This document shows, in pieces, positions 50,136 to 60,072 of a stretch of DNA of 64,000 nt. A model generated the notes under the pieces. It worked only from the letters and a program-made list of their open reading frames with translations, was not told the DNA's origin and did not search any database. The stretch's first letter is position 1. Every line of letters begins with the position of its first letter. The position numbers and the translations under genes are program-made. Origin of the DNA: Halobacillus ihumii (lineage in GTDB: Bacteria > Bacillota > Bacilli > Bacillales > Halobacillaceae); NCBI RefSeq assembly GCF_902726645.1, contig NZ_CACVAO010000001.1, forward strand, positions 1,550,001 to 1,614,000. Direction: 5' to 3'.

Positions 50136-51014
50136 ATGAAGCAAGTTATTCAAACATCACTTCAGCGATTAGGTGATCAAAGCGCTATTCAAGCTATCAG
50201 TAAAGTTAGCGGAGGAGATATTAACGAAGCATTTTATGTACGCACAGATCGCGATGAATATTTTGTTAAAGGAAATAACAATGTTCCGCCTCATTTCTTT
50301 AAAATCGAGGCACTCGGTTTAGAACGAATCGCACAAACCAACACCATACATGTTCCAAAAGTATATGATTATAATCAACCTAGGGTAGGCGAAACGGGAT
50401 TCCTCGTTATGGAGTGGATCAAAGGAGATGAAGCCGGGCCATCCCACACAGCCGAACAGCTTGGGGCAAATCTTGCGAATATGCACAAACATACAGCTGA
50501 ATATTTCGGGTTTGATCAGCCGACTTTTATCGGAGAATTAACCCAGGATAATCATTGGCGGGAAAGCTGGGTTGAGTATTTTCGAGATGATAGGTTACAG
50601 CCGCAACTGCAACTGGGGATTGAACATAAGACCTTGCCACCAAAAAGGCAGGAACGACTTGAGCAGCTGATAGATCAATTAGACCAATTACTCTCACATT
50701 ATCCTTCACCTTCCCTTCTGCATGGCGATTTGTGGGGAGGAAACTATTTAGTTGGACGTAGAGGCATCCCCTACCTTATCGACCCCTCCATATTGTATGG
50801 AGATCATGCATTTGAACTAGCTTTTACGGAATTATTCGGTGGATTCTCGCCGGCTTTTTATGCAGCTTATCAGGAAGTCATGCCGCTGCCTCATGAATAC
50901 GAAGATATGAAACCGCTTTATCAGCTTTATTATCTTCTCGTTCATCTAAATATGTTTGGTGAAAGCTACGGTTCTTCCGTGGACCGTATTTTAGCAAGGT
51001 ACACGAAAAACTAG
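50136..51014 (+). CDS. Fructosamine/ketosamine-3-kinase family protein
   Basis: A 292-residue APH-fold kinase. It contains VSGGDINEAFYVRTDRDEYFVKGN, PKVYDYNQPRVGETGFLVMEWI, the catalytic LLHGDLWGGNYLV and the metal-binding YLIDPSILYGDHAFELAF block. These are the signature of FN3K-related proteins (E. coli YniA type). Such kinases phosphorylate sugar adducts on amino groups, leading to deglycation. Start ATG 50136 after AGGGGGATT. It is 60 bp after the AraC gene, but promoter independence cannot be judged. Confidence 0.9.
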   Translation: MKQVIQTSLQRLGDQSAIQAISKVSGGDINEAFYVRTDRDEYFVKGNNNVPPHFFKIEALGLERIAQTNTIHVPKVYDYNQPRVGETGFLVMEWIKGDEAGPSHTAEQLGANLANMHKHTAEYFGFDQPTFIGELTQDNHWRESWVEYFRDDRLQPQLQLGIEHKTLPPKRQERLEQLIDQLDQLLSHYPSPSLLHGDLWGGNYLVGRRGIPYLIDPSILYGDHAFELAFTELFGGFSPAFYAAYQEVMPLPHEYEDMKPLYQLYYLLVHLNMFGESYGSSVDRILARYTKN

Positions 51015-51124
51015 GAATTTAAGAACGCTGATAAAAATTTTTATTGGCAACTGCATATTTTTGTATTAAAATTTATTTTGTTGCATATTTATTCTTATCA
51101 CAATTTGTCAGGAGCGATACTTTA

Positions 51125-52480
51125 ATGAAAGCAAGCGACTTCAAGATTTCATCACATTTAAAATTTATAGTGCCATCATTACTTGGTATATTTTTATTTA
51201 TTGTACCGTTTTATAATGCAGAGGATCAGAGTGTTACGATTATTATCGCCATTCTGGCCACGTGGATTCAAGAAGCGCTGGCTGACTCTCTATCTCTGAT
51301 CATGATGCTGATTATTTCAATTACAGCGATCGGGACCCTCATAGTTAAATTAATGGGGCCGGATAAACTAAATAAAACCCCCTTCTTCAAGCAATTGTTC
51401 AATGTGCCATGGGTATGGGTTGTTACCCGTGTATTAGGGATGATTTTTTCAATAATGGTTTATTTTCAAATTGGACCAAATGCCATTATTTCTGATGTGA
51501 CAGGTGGATTGTTATTAGATTCCTTGCTTCATGTACTATTTGCGGTCTTCTTATTTGCCGGACTGTTTCTTCCACTGCTGCTCAATTTTGGGCTTCTGGA
51601 ACTTTTTGGTGTACTATTAACAAAAATTATGCGCCCTGTTTTTAAATTGCCAGGACGTTCTTCCATCGACTGTTTAGCCTCGTGGTTAGGAGATGGCACA
51701 ATTGGTGTACTCTTAACGAGTAAGCAGTATGAGGAAGGTTATTATACGAAGAGAGAAGCTGCTGTTATTGGAACCACCTTCTCTGTTGTATCCATTACCT
51801 TCAGTTTAGTTGTGATTCAGCAAGTCGGCTTGGCTGATATGTTTATTCCATTTTATTTAACTGTTGGGTTCGCAGGACTTGTGGCGGCATTAATCATGCC
51901 GAGGATTCCACCTCTTTCGCGTAAAGCGAACACTTATGTTACTGAGGAAGCCGATGACATAAGTGAAGAGATCCCTCAACATCACAATGCTTTTACTTAC
52001 GGATATGCACAGGCTGTCGAACGAGGCAGCAAATCCAGCGGAGTTAAAGAGTTTTTTAAACAGGGCGGTCAGAACATTTTAGATATGTGGATGGGTGTAG
52101 CCCCAATTGTCATGGCATTAGGTACCATTGCACTGATTATCGCAGAGTTCACGCCAGTGTTCGCTTGGCTTGGCGTACCATTTATTCCGATTCTGGAACT
52201 GTTGCAAATCCCTTATGCGCAAGCTGCATCTGAAACGATATTAGTTGGGTTTGCCGACATGTTCCTGCCAGCCATCATCGGGGCTTCTATTGAAAGTGAA
52301 TTGACTCGCTTTGTGATTGCGGCATTATCCGTTACACAGCTGATTTATATGTCAGAGGTCGGCGGTTTGTTATTAGGTTCTAAAGTACCTGTAAACCTTA
52401 AAGATCTCTTTATCATTTTCTTGTTAAGAACCATCATTACGCTTCCAATCATTGCGTTAATCGCACATCTAATTTTTTAA
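51125..52480 (+). CDS. YjiH family membrane protein (nucleoside-recognition Gate domains)
   Basis: Start ATG 51125, ten bases from AGGAG, gives 451 residues; the open frame extends upstream but has no ribosome site there. About ten membrane spans with two Gate-type blocks: LPGRSSIDCLASWLGDGTIGVLLTSKQYEEGYYTKREAAVIGTTFS and a later DMFLPAIIGASIESELTRFVIAALSVTQLIYMSEVGGLLLGSKVP. Known members are probable transporters with unknown substrates. Ends at a bidirectional terminator. Confidence 0.85.
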   Translation: MKASDFKISSHLKFIVPSLLGIFLFIVPFYNAEDQSVTIIIAILATWIQEALADSLSLIMMLIISITAIGTLIVKLMGPDKLNKTPFFKQLFNVPWVWVVTRVLGMIFSIMVYFQIGPNAIISDVTGGLLLDSLLHVLFAVFLFAGLFLPLLLNFGLLELFGVLLTKIMRPVFKLPGRSSIDCLASWLGDGTIGVLLTSKQYEEGYYTKREAAVIGTTFSVVSITFSLVVIQQVGLADMFIPFYLTVGFAGLVAALIMPRIPPLSRKANTYVTEEADDISEEIPQHHNAFTYGYAQAVERGSKSSGVKEFFKQGGQNILDMWMGVAPIVMALGTIALIIAEFTPVFAWLGVPFIPILELLQIPYAQAASETILVGFADMFLPAIIGASIESELTRFVIAALSVTQLIYMSEVGGLLLGSKVPVNLKDLFIIFLLRTIITLPIIALIAHLIF

Positions 52481-52525
52481 ATAAATTAGAGGCTGGTGAC
52501 AAATATGTCCCAGCCTCTAATTTAT
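52481..52525. terminator. Bidirectional terminator between yjiH-like and DJ-1-like genes
   Basis: Perfect 16-bp arms 52481-52496 and 52510-52525 around a 13-nt loop. It reaches into the stop codon of the minus-strand gene. Confidence 0.9.
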
Positions 52526-53181
52526 CTGATTTGCTTAATAAAGGCTTCTGCTGTAGCGAGGCTGGATTGCGAGTTCTGTCCTGTTACTAGCTTGCCATCT
52601 ACTTCAACGTGCTCCTTAAAGGGCTCAGAGGTCTGAAATTCAGCTCCTTCAGCTGACAATTTGTCTTGCAGTAAAAAAGGCATTTTATCAGTCAGACCTG
52701 CTTTCTCCTCCTCCTTATTTGTAAAGCCTGTTATCGTTTTTCCTTTAATAAAAGAATCTCCATTTGCATCCTTCACACCAACAAAAGCAGCCGGTCCATG
52801 ACAAACTGCCCCAATTACTTTGTCGTGTTCGATAAAGTGCTGCAAAGCCGATTGAATAACGCTTTGATTAGGAAAATCGAACATCGTCCCATGCCCGCCC
52901 GTGAAGAATATGCCTGCATAATCATTTAGATCAATGTTTTCAAGTTTATCTGTATTATGGATCGGTTCCATGACTCCATCCCAGACTCGGGGAAGTTCAT
53001 TACTATAGCTGTTTGGATCAATGGGAATTCTACCGCCTTTAAGGCTTACCCCCGTTACTTCAAATCCTGCTTGTTTACATTCTGTTGCAGGCTCCACAAA
53101 CTCTTGCAGCCACAATCCCGTTTCGTTCCCGCCTTCGATGGCATCGATATTTGTTGCCACAAATAAGATCTTTTTTTCCAT
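52522..53181 (-). CDS. DJ-1/PfpI family protein, Hsp31-like
   Basis: A 219-residue class I glutamine-amidotransferase-like protein. The nucleophile Cys sits in IGAVCHGPAAFVG, the Glu in the early GLWLQEFVEP (Hsp31-type EF/EP) and FFTGGHGTMFDF supplies the loop. Members act as glyoxalase III, chaperone or protein deglycase, the last role being debated. Start ATG 53181 after GGGAGGT. Two genes away from a fructosamine kinase gene. Confidence 0.9.
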   Translation of the reverse strand: MEKKILFVATNIDAIEGGNETGLWLQEFVEPATECKQAGFEVTGVSLKGGRIPIDPNSYSNELPRVWDGVMEPIHNTDKLENIDLNDYAGIFFTGGHGTMFDFPNQSVIQSALQHFIEHDKVIGAVCHGPAAFVGVKDANGDSFIKGKTITGFTNKEEEKAGLTDKMPFLLQDKLSAEGAEFQTSEPFKEHVEVDGKLVTGQNSQSSLATAEAFIKQIR

Positions 53182-53266
53182 GAAAAATACCTCCCTCAGG
53201 ATCTATATCACTAGTCTTTCACTAGAGTACACATTTCAATCCTAAGAGAGGTATGATTTCTTTTAT

Positions 53267-54280
53267 TTAATTTATCGTGTAATCTTTCTTAGCTAGCTTA
53301 TGCCACCATTTCTTGATTAATTGGGCTCTGCCTTCAATAACAGGTTGAGTCAATGTTTGGATGGACGTACTTGATAATAAGAATACAATACTTGCTGCTA
53401 CGATTGCTAAACCTGCAAAGTCAATCATGTTGTCGACCTCAAACCAGCCGGCTTCGCGAAAGAATTGGATAAAGAATCCATGAAGCAAGTAAACGTATAA
53501 CGTTCTCCTTCCTAACACAGTAAAACGATACGATTTACTAGGAATCCAAGCAAGGACGCCCATCGTCATGATTGCACCGACAATGTAACCGCCAAACCGT
53601 ATTAAGCCGCCAAATTCCAAACCTCCGAGATCACTGTATGATTTTGAGCCTAACAGCCAGCCTGAGTCAAATTCAGGGAAAATAGCAATTAATCCAACAA
53701 GTGTTGTCATGAATAGGAGTGTGGCTTCACGCACTTGAGAAGTTCGCCATTTTTTGACATGGTCTTTTGTTAACCAATAGCCAGCCAGAAAGAATGGGAA
53801 GAAGACAAACGTTCTGGAAAGGCTGAACATATGGCCAATATCATTAAAGTATCCTACAACGAGTCCTAAGCCTACAGAAACCAAAATCCCCGTCAGTGCA
53901 GGAACTTTCTTAAACCAATAGAGCATAATATGCCAGCAGAATAAACTGAATAAGAACCACAATGACCAGTGCGGATAAAATGGTCCGTTCAGCCAGCCAT
54001 CTTTTCCTATAAAGAAAAAGTAGCCTGAATAAGCAAGCTGAAAAATCATATAAGGCAAGATTAATTTTTTCGCTAAATTAACGACATAGTCTTTATGCCC
54101 AGATCCTTTTGCAAAAAAACCAGACAAAAAGATAAACGCAGGCATATGAAACGTGTAAATCCACATGTAGATGGTGTACATAGTATGTGAACCATCGGTA
54201 AACGGTTGAATAAGATGACCAAATACAACGAAGAAAATCAATAAAAGTTTTGCATTGTCAAAAGTTGCTTCCCGCTTCAT
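53267..54280 (-). CDS. Acyltransferase 3 family membrane protein
   Basis: A 337-residue protein with about ten spans. It has the acyltransferase-3 opening FDNAKLLLIFFVVFGHL with the catalytic His, HMPAFIFLSGFFAK, HWSLWFLFSLFCWHIMLYW and GRRTLYVYLLHGFFIQF. No SGNH domain is attached. Family members O-acylate cell-wall or exopolysaccharide sugars at the membrane; the acceptor here is unknown. Start ATG 54280 after GAGGGTGAAGG. Monocistronic as far as seen. Confidence 0.9.
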   Translation of the reverse strand: MKREATFDNAKLLLIFFVVFGHLIQPFTDGSHTMYTIYMWIYTFHMPAFIFLSGFFAKGSGHKDYVVNLAKKLILPYMIFQLAYSGYFFFIGKDGWLNGPFYPHWSLWFLFSLFCWHIMLYWFKKVPALTGILVSVGLGLVVGYFNDIGHMFSLSRTFVFFPFFLAGYWLTKDHVKKWRTSQVREATLLFMTTLVGLIAIFPEFDSGWLLGSKSYSDLGGLEFGGLIRFGGYIVGAIMTMGVLAWIPSKSYRFTVLGRRTLYVYLLHGFFIQFFREAGWFEVDNMIDFAGLAIVAASIVFLLSSTSIQTLTQPVIEGRAQLIKKWWHKLAKKDYTIN

Positions 54281-54464
54281 AGTCCTTCACCCTCTTTAAT
54301 TCTGTGGTTGTGTATTAGATCTAATTCTTAAATGTAAAAACAATGTCTATTCCTTTTTACCACAAAACATATAGGTTGAAGTTGAATTTTATTGCTTTTT
54401 AAATAAACTGTAATCGTAATGTCAAAAATGTAACCACATCATTAAACTATAAAAGAAAATCAAA

Positions 54465-54500
54465 GAAAAAAGCCAGCAAACTGAATTTACAGGCTTTTTT
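54465..54500. terminator. Hairpin downstream of ampS, minus orientation
   Basis: AAAAAAGCC/GGCTTTTTT nine-base arms with a 17-nt loop; the A/T flanks would serve termination of the minus-strand aminopeptidase gene. Confidence 0.65.
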
Positions 54501-54510
54501 CCTAAATTAA

Positions 54511-55752
54511 TTATTCAAAATCAATGACCCACGACCCTTTTCGAAAGATAGGTTCATAACTGCCATCTTTTGTCTCGCCATCAATGTCAATTTCACTAGA
54601 ACCCATCATGAAGTCTTCATGCACGAGACTGTCGTTGACCCCATGCTTTTCCATCTCCTCTTTAGACATCGATGGACCATTTTCAATATTAGTCGGATAC
54701 GCCTTGCCTAATGCCAGGTGACAGGAGGCATTCTCATCATATAAAGTATTATAGAAAATGTGTCCCGACTTGGAAATCGGTGATTCATCAGGGACGAGAG
54801 CTACTTCACCTAATCGCTTAGCGCCATCATCTGATTCCAATAAATGTTTCAACGTTTCTTCCCCAGACTCTGCAGAATAATCGACGACTTTTCCATCTTT
54901 AAAGGTCAATGAAAAGTTCTCGATCAGGTTTCCTCCATAACTGAGCGGTTTGGTACTACTGACTTTGCCTTGTACACCATATTTGTGAGGCATTGTAAAC
55001 ACTTCTTCTGTCGGCATGTTCGGATTAAATTCCACACCTTTTTCAGAAGTAGCCGAACCTCCATGCCAAATATGGTTTTCCGGCAATTCCACACTCAAAT
55101 CTGTACCTGCCGCTTTATAATGAAGCTTCTTATACTGCTTCTTATTTAAATACTCTCTTGCCTGGCGCAGGCGTTCATTGTGCTCCTCCCAAGCTTGAAT
55201 TGGATCATCTTGATCTACCCGGGTTATTTTGAAAATTTGCTCCCAAAGCTTACTTTGTGCTGCTTCCTCTTTCAGGCCAGGGAAGACCTTTTCTGCCCAA
55301 GCAGCCTGTGCATAAGCGACAATTGACCATGTGGTTTTATCATTCATAATGTAGTCGCGATATCCAGTCAGCGCTTCCGCACTCGCCTTATTCGCTTTAG
55401 CAATTCGTTCAGAGTCGACTCCCTTGAGCAGATCAGGATTAGGACCGTACACGGTTAATAGGGAATACCCATCCTTTACCATCTCCTCAAGACCCTCCGC
55501 CTTCCACTTAGGGAATGTCTCGAGTACCTTCATAGGTGCATTCTTCATTTTCATATAACTTAAAAGTTCATCGCTCCACTCCACGTGAACATTTTTGGCA
55601 CCTCTTCCGTAAGCTTTAGCTGAAATGGTTCTGACAAGATCAGCCGCCTCTATAGGAGCATTTATGATCAGCCCCTGACCGCTCTGTAGGTTAACACCTT
55701 TTTTTAATGCTAGTTCTGCATACTTCTCAAGCCGTTTTTGATGTGTAGTCAA
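54511..55752 (-). CDS. ampS: M29-family aminopeptidase
   Basis: A 413-residue metallo-aminopeptidase of the thermophilic aminopeptidase (M29) family. Metal-site residues are visible: NMPTEEVFTMPH (Glu-Glu), HIFYNTLYDENASCHLALGKAYP with Tyr and His, and LVHEDFMMGSSEIDIDG with His and Asp. It starts at TTG 55752, seven bases after GGAGG. It releases N-terminal residues from peptides in the cytoplasm. Length is normal for AmpS. Single gene, ending at a hairpin. Confidence 0.93.
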   Translation of the reverse strand: MTTHQKRLEKYAELALKKGVNLQSGQGLIINAPIEAADLVRTISAKAYGRGAKNVHVEWSDELLSYMKMKNAPMKVLETFPKWKAEGLEEMVKDGYSLLTVYGPNPDLLKGVDSERIAKANKASAEALTGYRDYIMNDKTTWSIVAYAQAAWAEKVFPGLKEEAAQSKLWEQIFKITRVDQDDPIQAWEEHNERLRQAREYLNKKQYKKLHYKAAGTDLSVELPENHIWHGGSATSEKGVEFNPNMPTEEVFTMPHKYGVQGKVSSTKPLSYGGNLIENFSLTFKDGKVVDYSAESGEETLKHLLESDDGAKRLGEVALVPDESPISKSGHIFYNTLYDENASCHLALGKAYPTNIENGPSMSKEEMEKHGVNDSLVHEDFMMGSSEIDIDGETKDGSYEPIFRKGSWVIDFE

Positions 55753-55954
55753 ATGAATACCTCCAACTCTTTATTGATCTATTCGTATTATTTCATAACT
55801 TTGAAAAAAATCCCACTAGATTGGATGAAGACGTGAAGGAAACCCTTATTGATAGACCTTCCCAAGTGTCTCATTATTCTACCCCAAAACTTTGAAATTC
55901 TTCCCCGCTAAAGGATTCAGCCTCTTTCAACCAAAAAGTTGATTTTTACACATT

Positions 55955-55991
55955 AAAAAATCGCGGGAAAACCTCTGCTCCCCGCGATTTT
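55955..55991 (-). terminator. Terminator of the riboflavin operon
   Basis: TCGCGGG (55961-55967) and CCCGCGA (55981-55987) with flanking A and T runs; downstream of ribH on the minus strand. Confidence 0.85.
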
Positions 55992-55994
55992 GTC

Positions 55995-56465
55995 TTATGC
56001 TTCAAATTGTCGGTTTAAATTAGCCATTTCAATAGCACCAGTTGCCGCTTCCCAACCTTTGTTGCCGGCTTTCGTTCCTGCCCGCTCAATAGCCTGCTCT
56101 ATCGTATCTGTAGTTATGACTCCAAAGATAACAGGGACTCCACTTTGTACGCTGGCCTGGGAAACTCCCTTAGCAGCTTCTCCACAAACATAATCAAAGT
56201 GCGGCGTTGAGCCGCGGATTACAGCACCAAGTGTGATCACAGCATCGTATTTTCCTGAGTTCGCCATCTTTCCAGCAACAAGAGGAATTTCGAAGGCGCC
56301 TGGCACCCAGGCAGCTTCCACATCATCCGTGTTTACGCCATGGCGCTTCAATCCATCAAGCGCTCCATCATATAGACGTCCCGTAATGAAATCATTAAAC
56401 CGCCCTACAACAATACCTATTTTCAATCCGCTTCCTACAAGGTTTCCTTCTAATGTTTTAACCAT
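55995..56465 (-). CDS. ribH: 6,7-dimethyl-8-ribityllumazine synthase
   Basis: Penultimate enzyme of riboflavin synthesis: joins 5-amino-6-ribitylaminouracil with dihydroxybutanone phosphate. 156 residues, start ATG 56465 after GGAGAG. Conserved blocks: [55 protein letters not shown] (catalytic His) and [33 protein letters not shown]. Forms the 60-mer shell in Bacillus. Last gene of ribD-ribE-ribBA-ribH, 68 bp after ribBA. Confidence 0.96.
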   Translation of the reverse strand: MVKTLEGNLVGSGLKIGIVVGRFNDFITGRLYDGALDGLKRHGVNTDDVEAAWVPGAFEIPLVAGKMANSGKYDAVITLGAVIRGSTPHFDYVCGEAAKGVSQASVQSGVPVIFGVITTDTIEQAIERAGTKAGNKGWEAATGAIEMANLNRQFEA

Positions 56466-56533
56466 CCTGATCTCTCCTTTAGCTACTGCCTATTAGCAAA
56501 ATTCACACCTTGATCCCTCAAGTTATTTTTTAA

Positions 56534-57727
56534 TTAGTAATGAAATAAGTGCCCCATCTTCGACTGCTTGGTCTTTAAATATAGTTCGTTCTCTTTTCTT
56601 GAATCCATTTGAATAGGGACTCGTTCTACTACTTCCATGCCATAACCGCCAAGACCGGAAATCTTCTTCGGATTATTGGTTAACAGCTTCAGTTTAGAAA
56701 TTCCGAGTTCACGTAAAATCTGTGCTCCTACACCATAATCACGTAAGTCCGGACCAAATCCTAGCTTTTCATTAGCTTCAACAGTATCCAGGCCTTCTTC
56801 CTGAAGCTTATAGGCATACAACTTATTCAATAAGCCGATTCCTCTGCCTTCCTGCCTCATATAAAGCAGGATCCCGCTGCCGTTTTCTGAAATTTGACGA
56901 AGTGCGTTGTGAAGCTGCGGTCCGCAGTCACAGCGATAGGAACCAAAGACATCACCTGTTAAACATTCGGAATGGACCCTGACTAATGTTGGCTCACTTG
57001 GATCGATATCCCCTTTGATAAGGGCAATATGGTCTTTATAATCAATATCATTCGTATAAGCAACCGCACGGAAATCACCATATTCAGTCGGCAGCTGTAC
57101 CTCGACTTCGCGTATGACATGATCTTCAACTCGATAACGATATTGAATTAAATCCGCAATCGTAATCATCGGAATATTAAACTCATCGGCCATTTTGCGA
57201 AGATCAGGTACTCTTGCCATCGTCCCATCTTCTTTAATAATTTCACAAATAACCCCGGCTGGTTTGGCTCCAGCTAATTCGGCTAAATCCACCGCAGCTT
57301 CTGTATGACCTGCACGGCGCAATACCCCGCCTTCTTTCGCAATTAACGGGAAAATATGGCCCGGCCTTTGGAAATCATCCGCTTGGCTTAATGGGTTAAG
57401 CATTTCACGAATCGTCAGTGCCCGCTCATCCGCAGAGATGCCGGTCGTCGTATGCTTATGATCAATGCTCACTGTAAAAGCAGTTTTATTAGGATCAGTG
57501 CTGTTATCCACCATCGGGTTCAACTCAAGCTGATCAGCTAATTGACTCGTGACAGGTGAACAAACAAGCCCTTTGCCATGAGTAATCATAAAATTGATCA
57601 TCTCAGGCGTTGCATATTCAGCTAAACCTATTAAATCACCTTCATTTTCTCGATCCTCATCATCACAGACGATGACCATTTTTCCCTGTTTTAATTCTGA
57701 AATTGCCCGTTCAATTGAATCAAACAT
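56534..57727 (-). CDS. ribBA: Bifunctional 3,4-dihydroxy-2-butanone-4-phosphate synthase / GTP cyclohydrolase II
   Basis: Start ATG 57727 after GAGGGTGG gives 397 residues, the usual length. The N-terminal half is DHBP synthase ([38 protein letters not shown]). The C-terminal half is GTP cyclohydrolase II ([24 protein letters not shown] with three zinc Cys, [29 protein letters not shown]). It supplies both starting substrates of the riboflavin pathway. 16 bp after ribE. Confidence 0.96.
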   Translation of the reverse strand: MFDSIERAISELKQGKMVIVCDDEDRENEGDLIGLAEYATPEMINFMITHGKGLVCSPVTSQLADQLELNPMVDNSTDPNKTAFTVSIDHKHTTTGISADERALTIREMLNPLSQADDFQRPGHIFPLIAKEGGVLRRAGHTEAAVDLAELAGAKPAGVICEIIKEDGTMARVPDLRKMADEFNIPMITIADLIQYRYRVEDHVIREVEVQLPTEYGDFRAVAYTNDIDYKDHIALIKGDIDPSEPTLVRVHSECLTGDVFGSYRCDCGPQLHNALRQISENGSGILLYMRQEGRGIGLLNKLYAYKLQEEGLDTVEANEKLGFGPDLRDYGVGAQILRELGISKLKLLTNNPKKISGLGGYGMEVVERVPIQMDSRKENELYLKTKQSKMGHLFHY

Positions 57728-57743
57728 CTTCCCACCCTCTTCT

Positions 57744-58391
57744 TTATGCGAATCCATTTTCATCTAAGAAATCCTTCGTTAGCTTTGACTGACTGCTCTC
57801 TGGTTCTTTTCCTAAAAAATGGGCCACGTATTTACCAATCATGTCGCATTCAATATTCACCTGATCACCCGGTTCTTTATCACCGAGCACCGTATGGTCC
57901 ATCGTGTGCGGAATAAGTGAGATCGTGACACGGTTCTCCTCCACGCCAAACACGGTCAAACTCGTTCCATCAACCGTAATTGATCCTTTATACACAAAAT
58001 AATGGATCAGTTCATCCGGAAGTTCAATCTCATAATAAACGGCATTTGATTCTGATTTCTTCGCCACAATCTCACCCGTTCCATCGATATGACCCGAAAC
58101 TAAGTGACCACCAAAACGGCCGCCTGCTGCCATAGCCCGTTCGAGATTGACTGTACTTCCTTGTTTCAACTGGTGTAAATTCGTTGCCCTAAAGGTTTCA
58201 GGCATCACATCAAATTCTATACTTTGATCAGAATAACTCGTCACGGTAAGGCACACTCCGTTTATCGAAATGCTGTCCCCTAAATCTATATCCGACAAAA
58301 TTTCCTTCGCTATAATACTTAATTCAAGCGCTTCTGATTTACTTTTAATATTTTTGACTGAACCCATTTCCTCTATAATCCCTGTAAACAT
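57744..58391 (-). CDS. ribE: Riboflavin synthase alpha chain
   Basis: Dismutates two lumazine molecules to riboflavin. 215 residues with the two pseudo-repeated lumazine-binding barrels: [16 protein letters not shown]...[30 protein letters not shown] and the second [36 protein letters not shown]. The paired GVCLTV and GTSLTV motifs are diagnostic. Its start shares one base with the ribD stop (TAATG), so translation is coupled. Confidence 0.96.
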   Translation of the reverse strand: MFTGIIEEMGSVKNIKSKSEALELSIIAKEILSDIDLGDSISINGVCLTVTSYSDQSIEFDVMPETFRATNLHQLKQGSTVNLERAMAAGGRFGGHLVSGHIDGTGEIVAKKSESNAVYYEIELPDELIHYFVYKGSITVDGTSLTVFGVEENRVTISLIPHTMDHTVLGDKEPGDQVNIECDMIGKYVAHFLGKEPESSQSKLTKDFLDENGFA

Positions 58392-59488
58392 TACAAATCC
58401 CCCCTTTTGACTGAAACAAGCTTGATGTCTTCTCCTAGCTGTTCAGAGCTAAAAAATGCAAAATTATCAAGTTGGGCCAGGCTACTGATTCCTTCGCCCG
58501 CTACAGGGGTCATGGCCTGCCTGCCGCCAATTAATTTAGGTGCTATATACGTAATGGTTTCGTTCACTTTCCCAGCCCGAACAAAAGCATCCGCAATCGT
58601 TCCGCCGCCTTCAATCAGCAATGAGGTAAGTTTTTGTTCACCTAAATAGTCCAGAACAGCTTCCACTTGAACGGTTTCCGTTGCCAGGCGGATCACCTCA
58701 ACATGGGAAAAGTCTTGAAAGCGGGTCATTTCATCCTTTCCGACGGATTTTCCTGTAAAGATCCAAGTCGGGGCTTCTCTATTTTGAATCACCTGAGAGG
58801 TAGAAGGAGTCCGCAAATGGGTATCAAGAACAATTCTCACCGGGCTGTTGCCGCCTCCTGCTATTCGAGTCGTCAGCTTAGGATTATCCATTAGAACCGT
58901 ATTAATGCCTGCTAAGATGGCAGCAGATCGATGACGATAGGAGTGGCCATCCTTCCTTGCTGACTCACCAGTAATCCACTGGCTTTCACCTGTTGCGGTA
59001 GCAATCTTTCCATCAAGGCTCATCGCTGATTTCAATCGAACATAGGGCTGCTTTGTTTTTATAAAATGAAAGAATGCGCGATTGAGCTCATCTGCTTCAC
59101 CTGTTAAGACCCCTGTCCTTACCTCAAGACCGGCTTTTTCCATCAACTCTATCCCGCGGCCGCTCACTTTTGGATTAGGGTCGTGAGAAGCGATAATCAC
59201 ACGTTTAATTCCAGCATCAACCACCGCCTGGGCACAGGGTGGAGTTTGCCCGAAATGACTACAAGGCTCAAGTGTTACATAAATTTCTGCACCCAGAGCC
59301 TTTTCACCAGCCATTCTAAGTGCATGGACTTCAGCATGAGGCTCCCCGGCCTTGACGTGCACTCCCAGACCAACTACTTGATTATTTTTCACAACAACTG
59401 CTGCAACCGAAGGGTTTGGATTCGTTTGTCCTATCGTTTCTTTCGCCATCTGAATAGCCATGGCCATGTATCGTTCGTCGCGCTGCAT
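58391..59488 (-). CDS. ribD: Bifunctional riboflavin deaminase/reductase
   Basis: Start ATG 59488, after GGAGGTGA, gives 365 residues; GTG 59497 overlaps the ribosome site. The N-terminal zinc deaminase shows HAEVHAL and EPCSHFGQTPPCA (zinc His and Cys). The C-terminal reductase shows VRLKSAMSLDGKIATATGESQWI, NPKLTTR and LLIEGGGTIADAF. First gene of the operon, 29 bp after the riboswitch terminator. Confidence 0.96.
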   Translation of the reverse strand: MQRDERYMAMAIQMAKETIGQTNPNPSVAAVVVKNNQVVGLGVHVKAGEPHAEVHALRMAGEKALGAEIYVTLEPCSHFGQTPPCAQAVVDAGIKRVIIASHDPNPKVSGRGIELMEKAGLEVRTGVLTGEADELNRAFFHFIKTKQPYVRLKSAMSLDGKIATATGESQWITGESARKDGHSYRHRSAAILAGINTVLMDNPKLTTRIAGGGNSPVRIVLDTHLRTPSTSQVIQNREAPTWIFTGKSVGKDEMTRFQDFSHVEVIRLATETVQVEAVLDYLGEQKLTSLLIEGGGTIADAFVRAGKVNETITYIAPKLIGGRQAMTPVAGEGISSLAQLDNFAFFSSEQLGEDIKLVSVKRGDL

Positions 59489-59516
59489 CCTTCTCACCTC
59501 CCAATATTTTTAAATC

Positions 59517-59554
59517 AAAAAAGCCCCGAAGAAGACGAACTTCTCCAGGGCTTT
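59517..59554 (-). terminator. Riboswitch-controlled terminator in the rib leader
   Basis: On the minus strand AAAGCCCTGGAGAAG pairs with CTTCTTCGGGGCTTT (two non-Watson-Crick positions), then TTTT. It lies between the FMN aptamer and ribD, as expected for transcriptional attenuation. Confidence 0.88.
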
Positions 59555-59626
59555 ACTGTATTGAAATATAAGTATAGCGAATAGAAGGTACAACTACAGA
59601 ATGTTTGCACCTTATTTTCTACGCTC

Positions 59627-59770
59627 GCTCCTTCTCCCATCCAGACTTTAACTGTCGGCTTTGGAATCTACACCAAATCAGGGGGAAGAAATAAGACTCC
59701 TTCCCCGTCGCGGGCTTTGAACGTTGTGGTCCATCACCGCCGGCCGGGATTTTCACCCTGCCCCGAAGGA
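59627..59770 (-). promoter_or_regulatory. FMN riboswitch (RFN element)
   Basis: Read on the minus strand, all conserved RFN blocks occur in order. CTTCGGGGCAGGGTGAAAAT and CGGCGGTGATGGACC come first, then AAAGCCCGCGA, a variable arm, GATTTGGTGTAGATTCC and AAAGCCGACAGTTAAAGTCT, closing in GGATGGGAGAAG. FMN binding would favour the downstream terminator and shut off ribDE-BA-H. Confidence 0.97.
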
Positions 59771-60019
59771 TTGTTTATTCAATTGTCTTATATTAAATAT
59801 AAATGAATTTTACTAAGATCGCAATTAGTTAGCACTATTCGTACTCTTATAAATTAAATAAAACGTAGAGTTAGCTTTTTAGCTATAATCGGGGCTTTGA
59901 CTTTATGAGACACTACGATTCCAACAAGTGCCCCAAAAATTGCAGGGAGTATTCACCCCACTCCTGCTTGATAAAGGAAATATAACTCACATAATCGTTC
60001 GAATGTCCCTGTTTTCAGC
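59771..60019. other. Gene-free region upstream of the riboswitch and lipoprotein gene
   Basis: AT-rich. It should contain the rib operon promoter on the minus strand (AT-rich words near 59785-59815), but no clear -35/-10 pair stands out. No reading frame worth calling. Confidence 0.3.
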
Positions 60020-60048
60020 TTGAAGGAATTGGGAATACTACTTACAAA
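60020..60048 (+). promoter_or_regulatory. Promoter of the lipoprotein gene
   Basis: TTGAAG (60020-60025), 17-bp spacer, TACAAA (60043-60048), leaving a short leader before the GGAGG ribosome site at 60061-60065. Confidence 0.5.
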
Positions 60049-60072
60049 TAAAGCCAATAAGGAGGATTCTCT

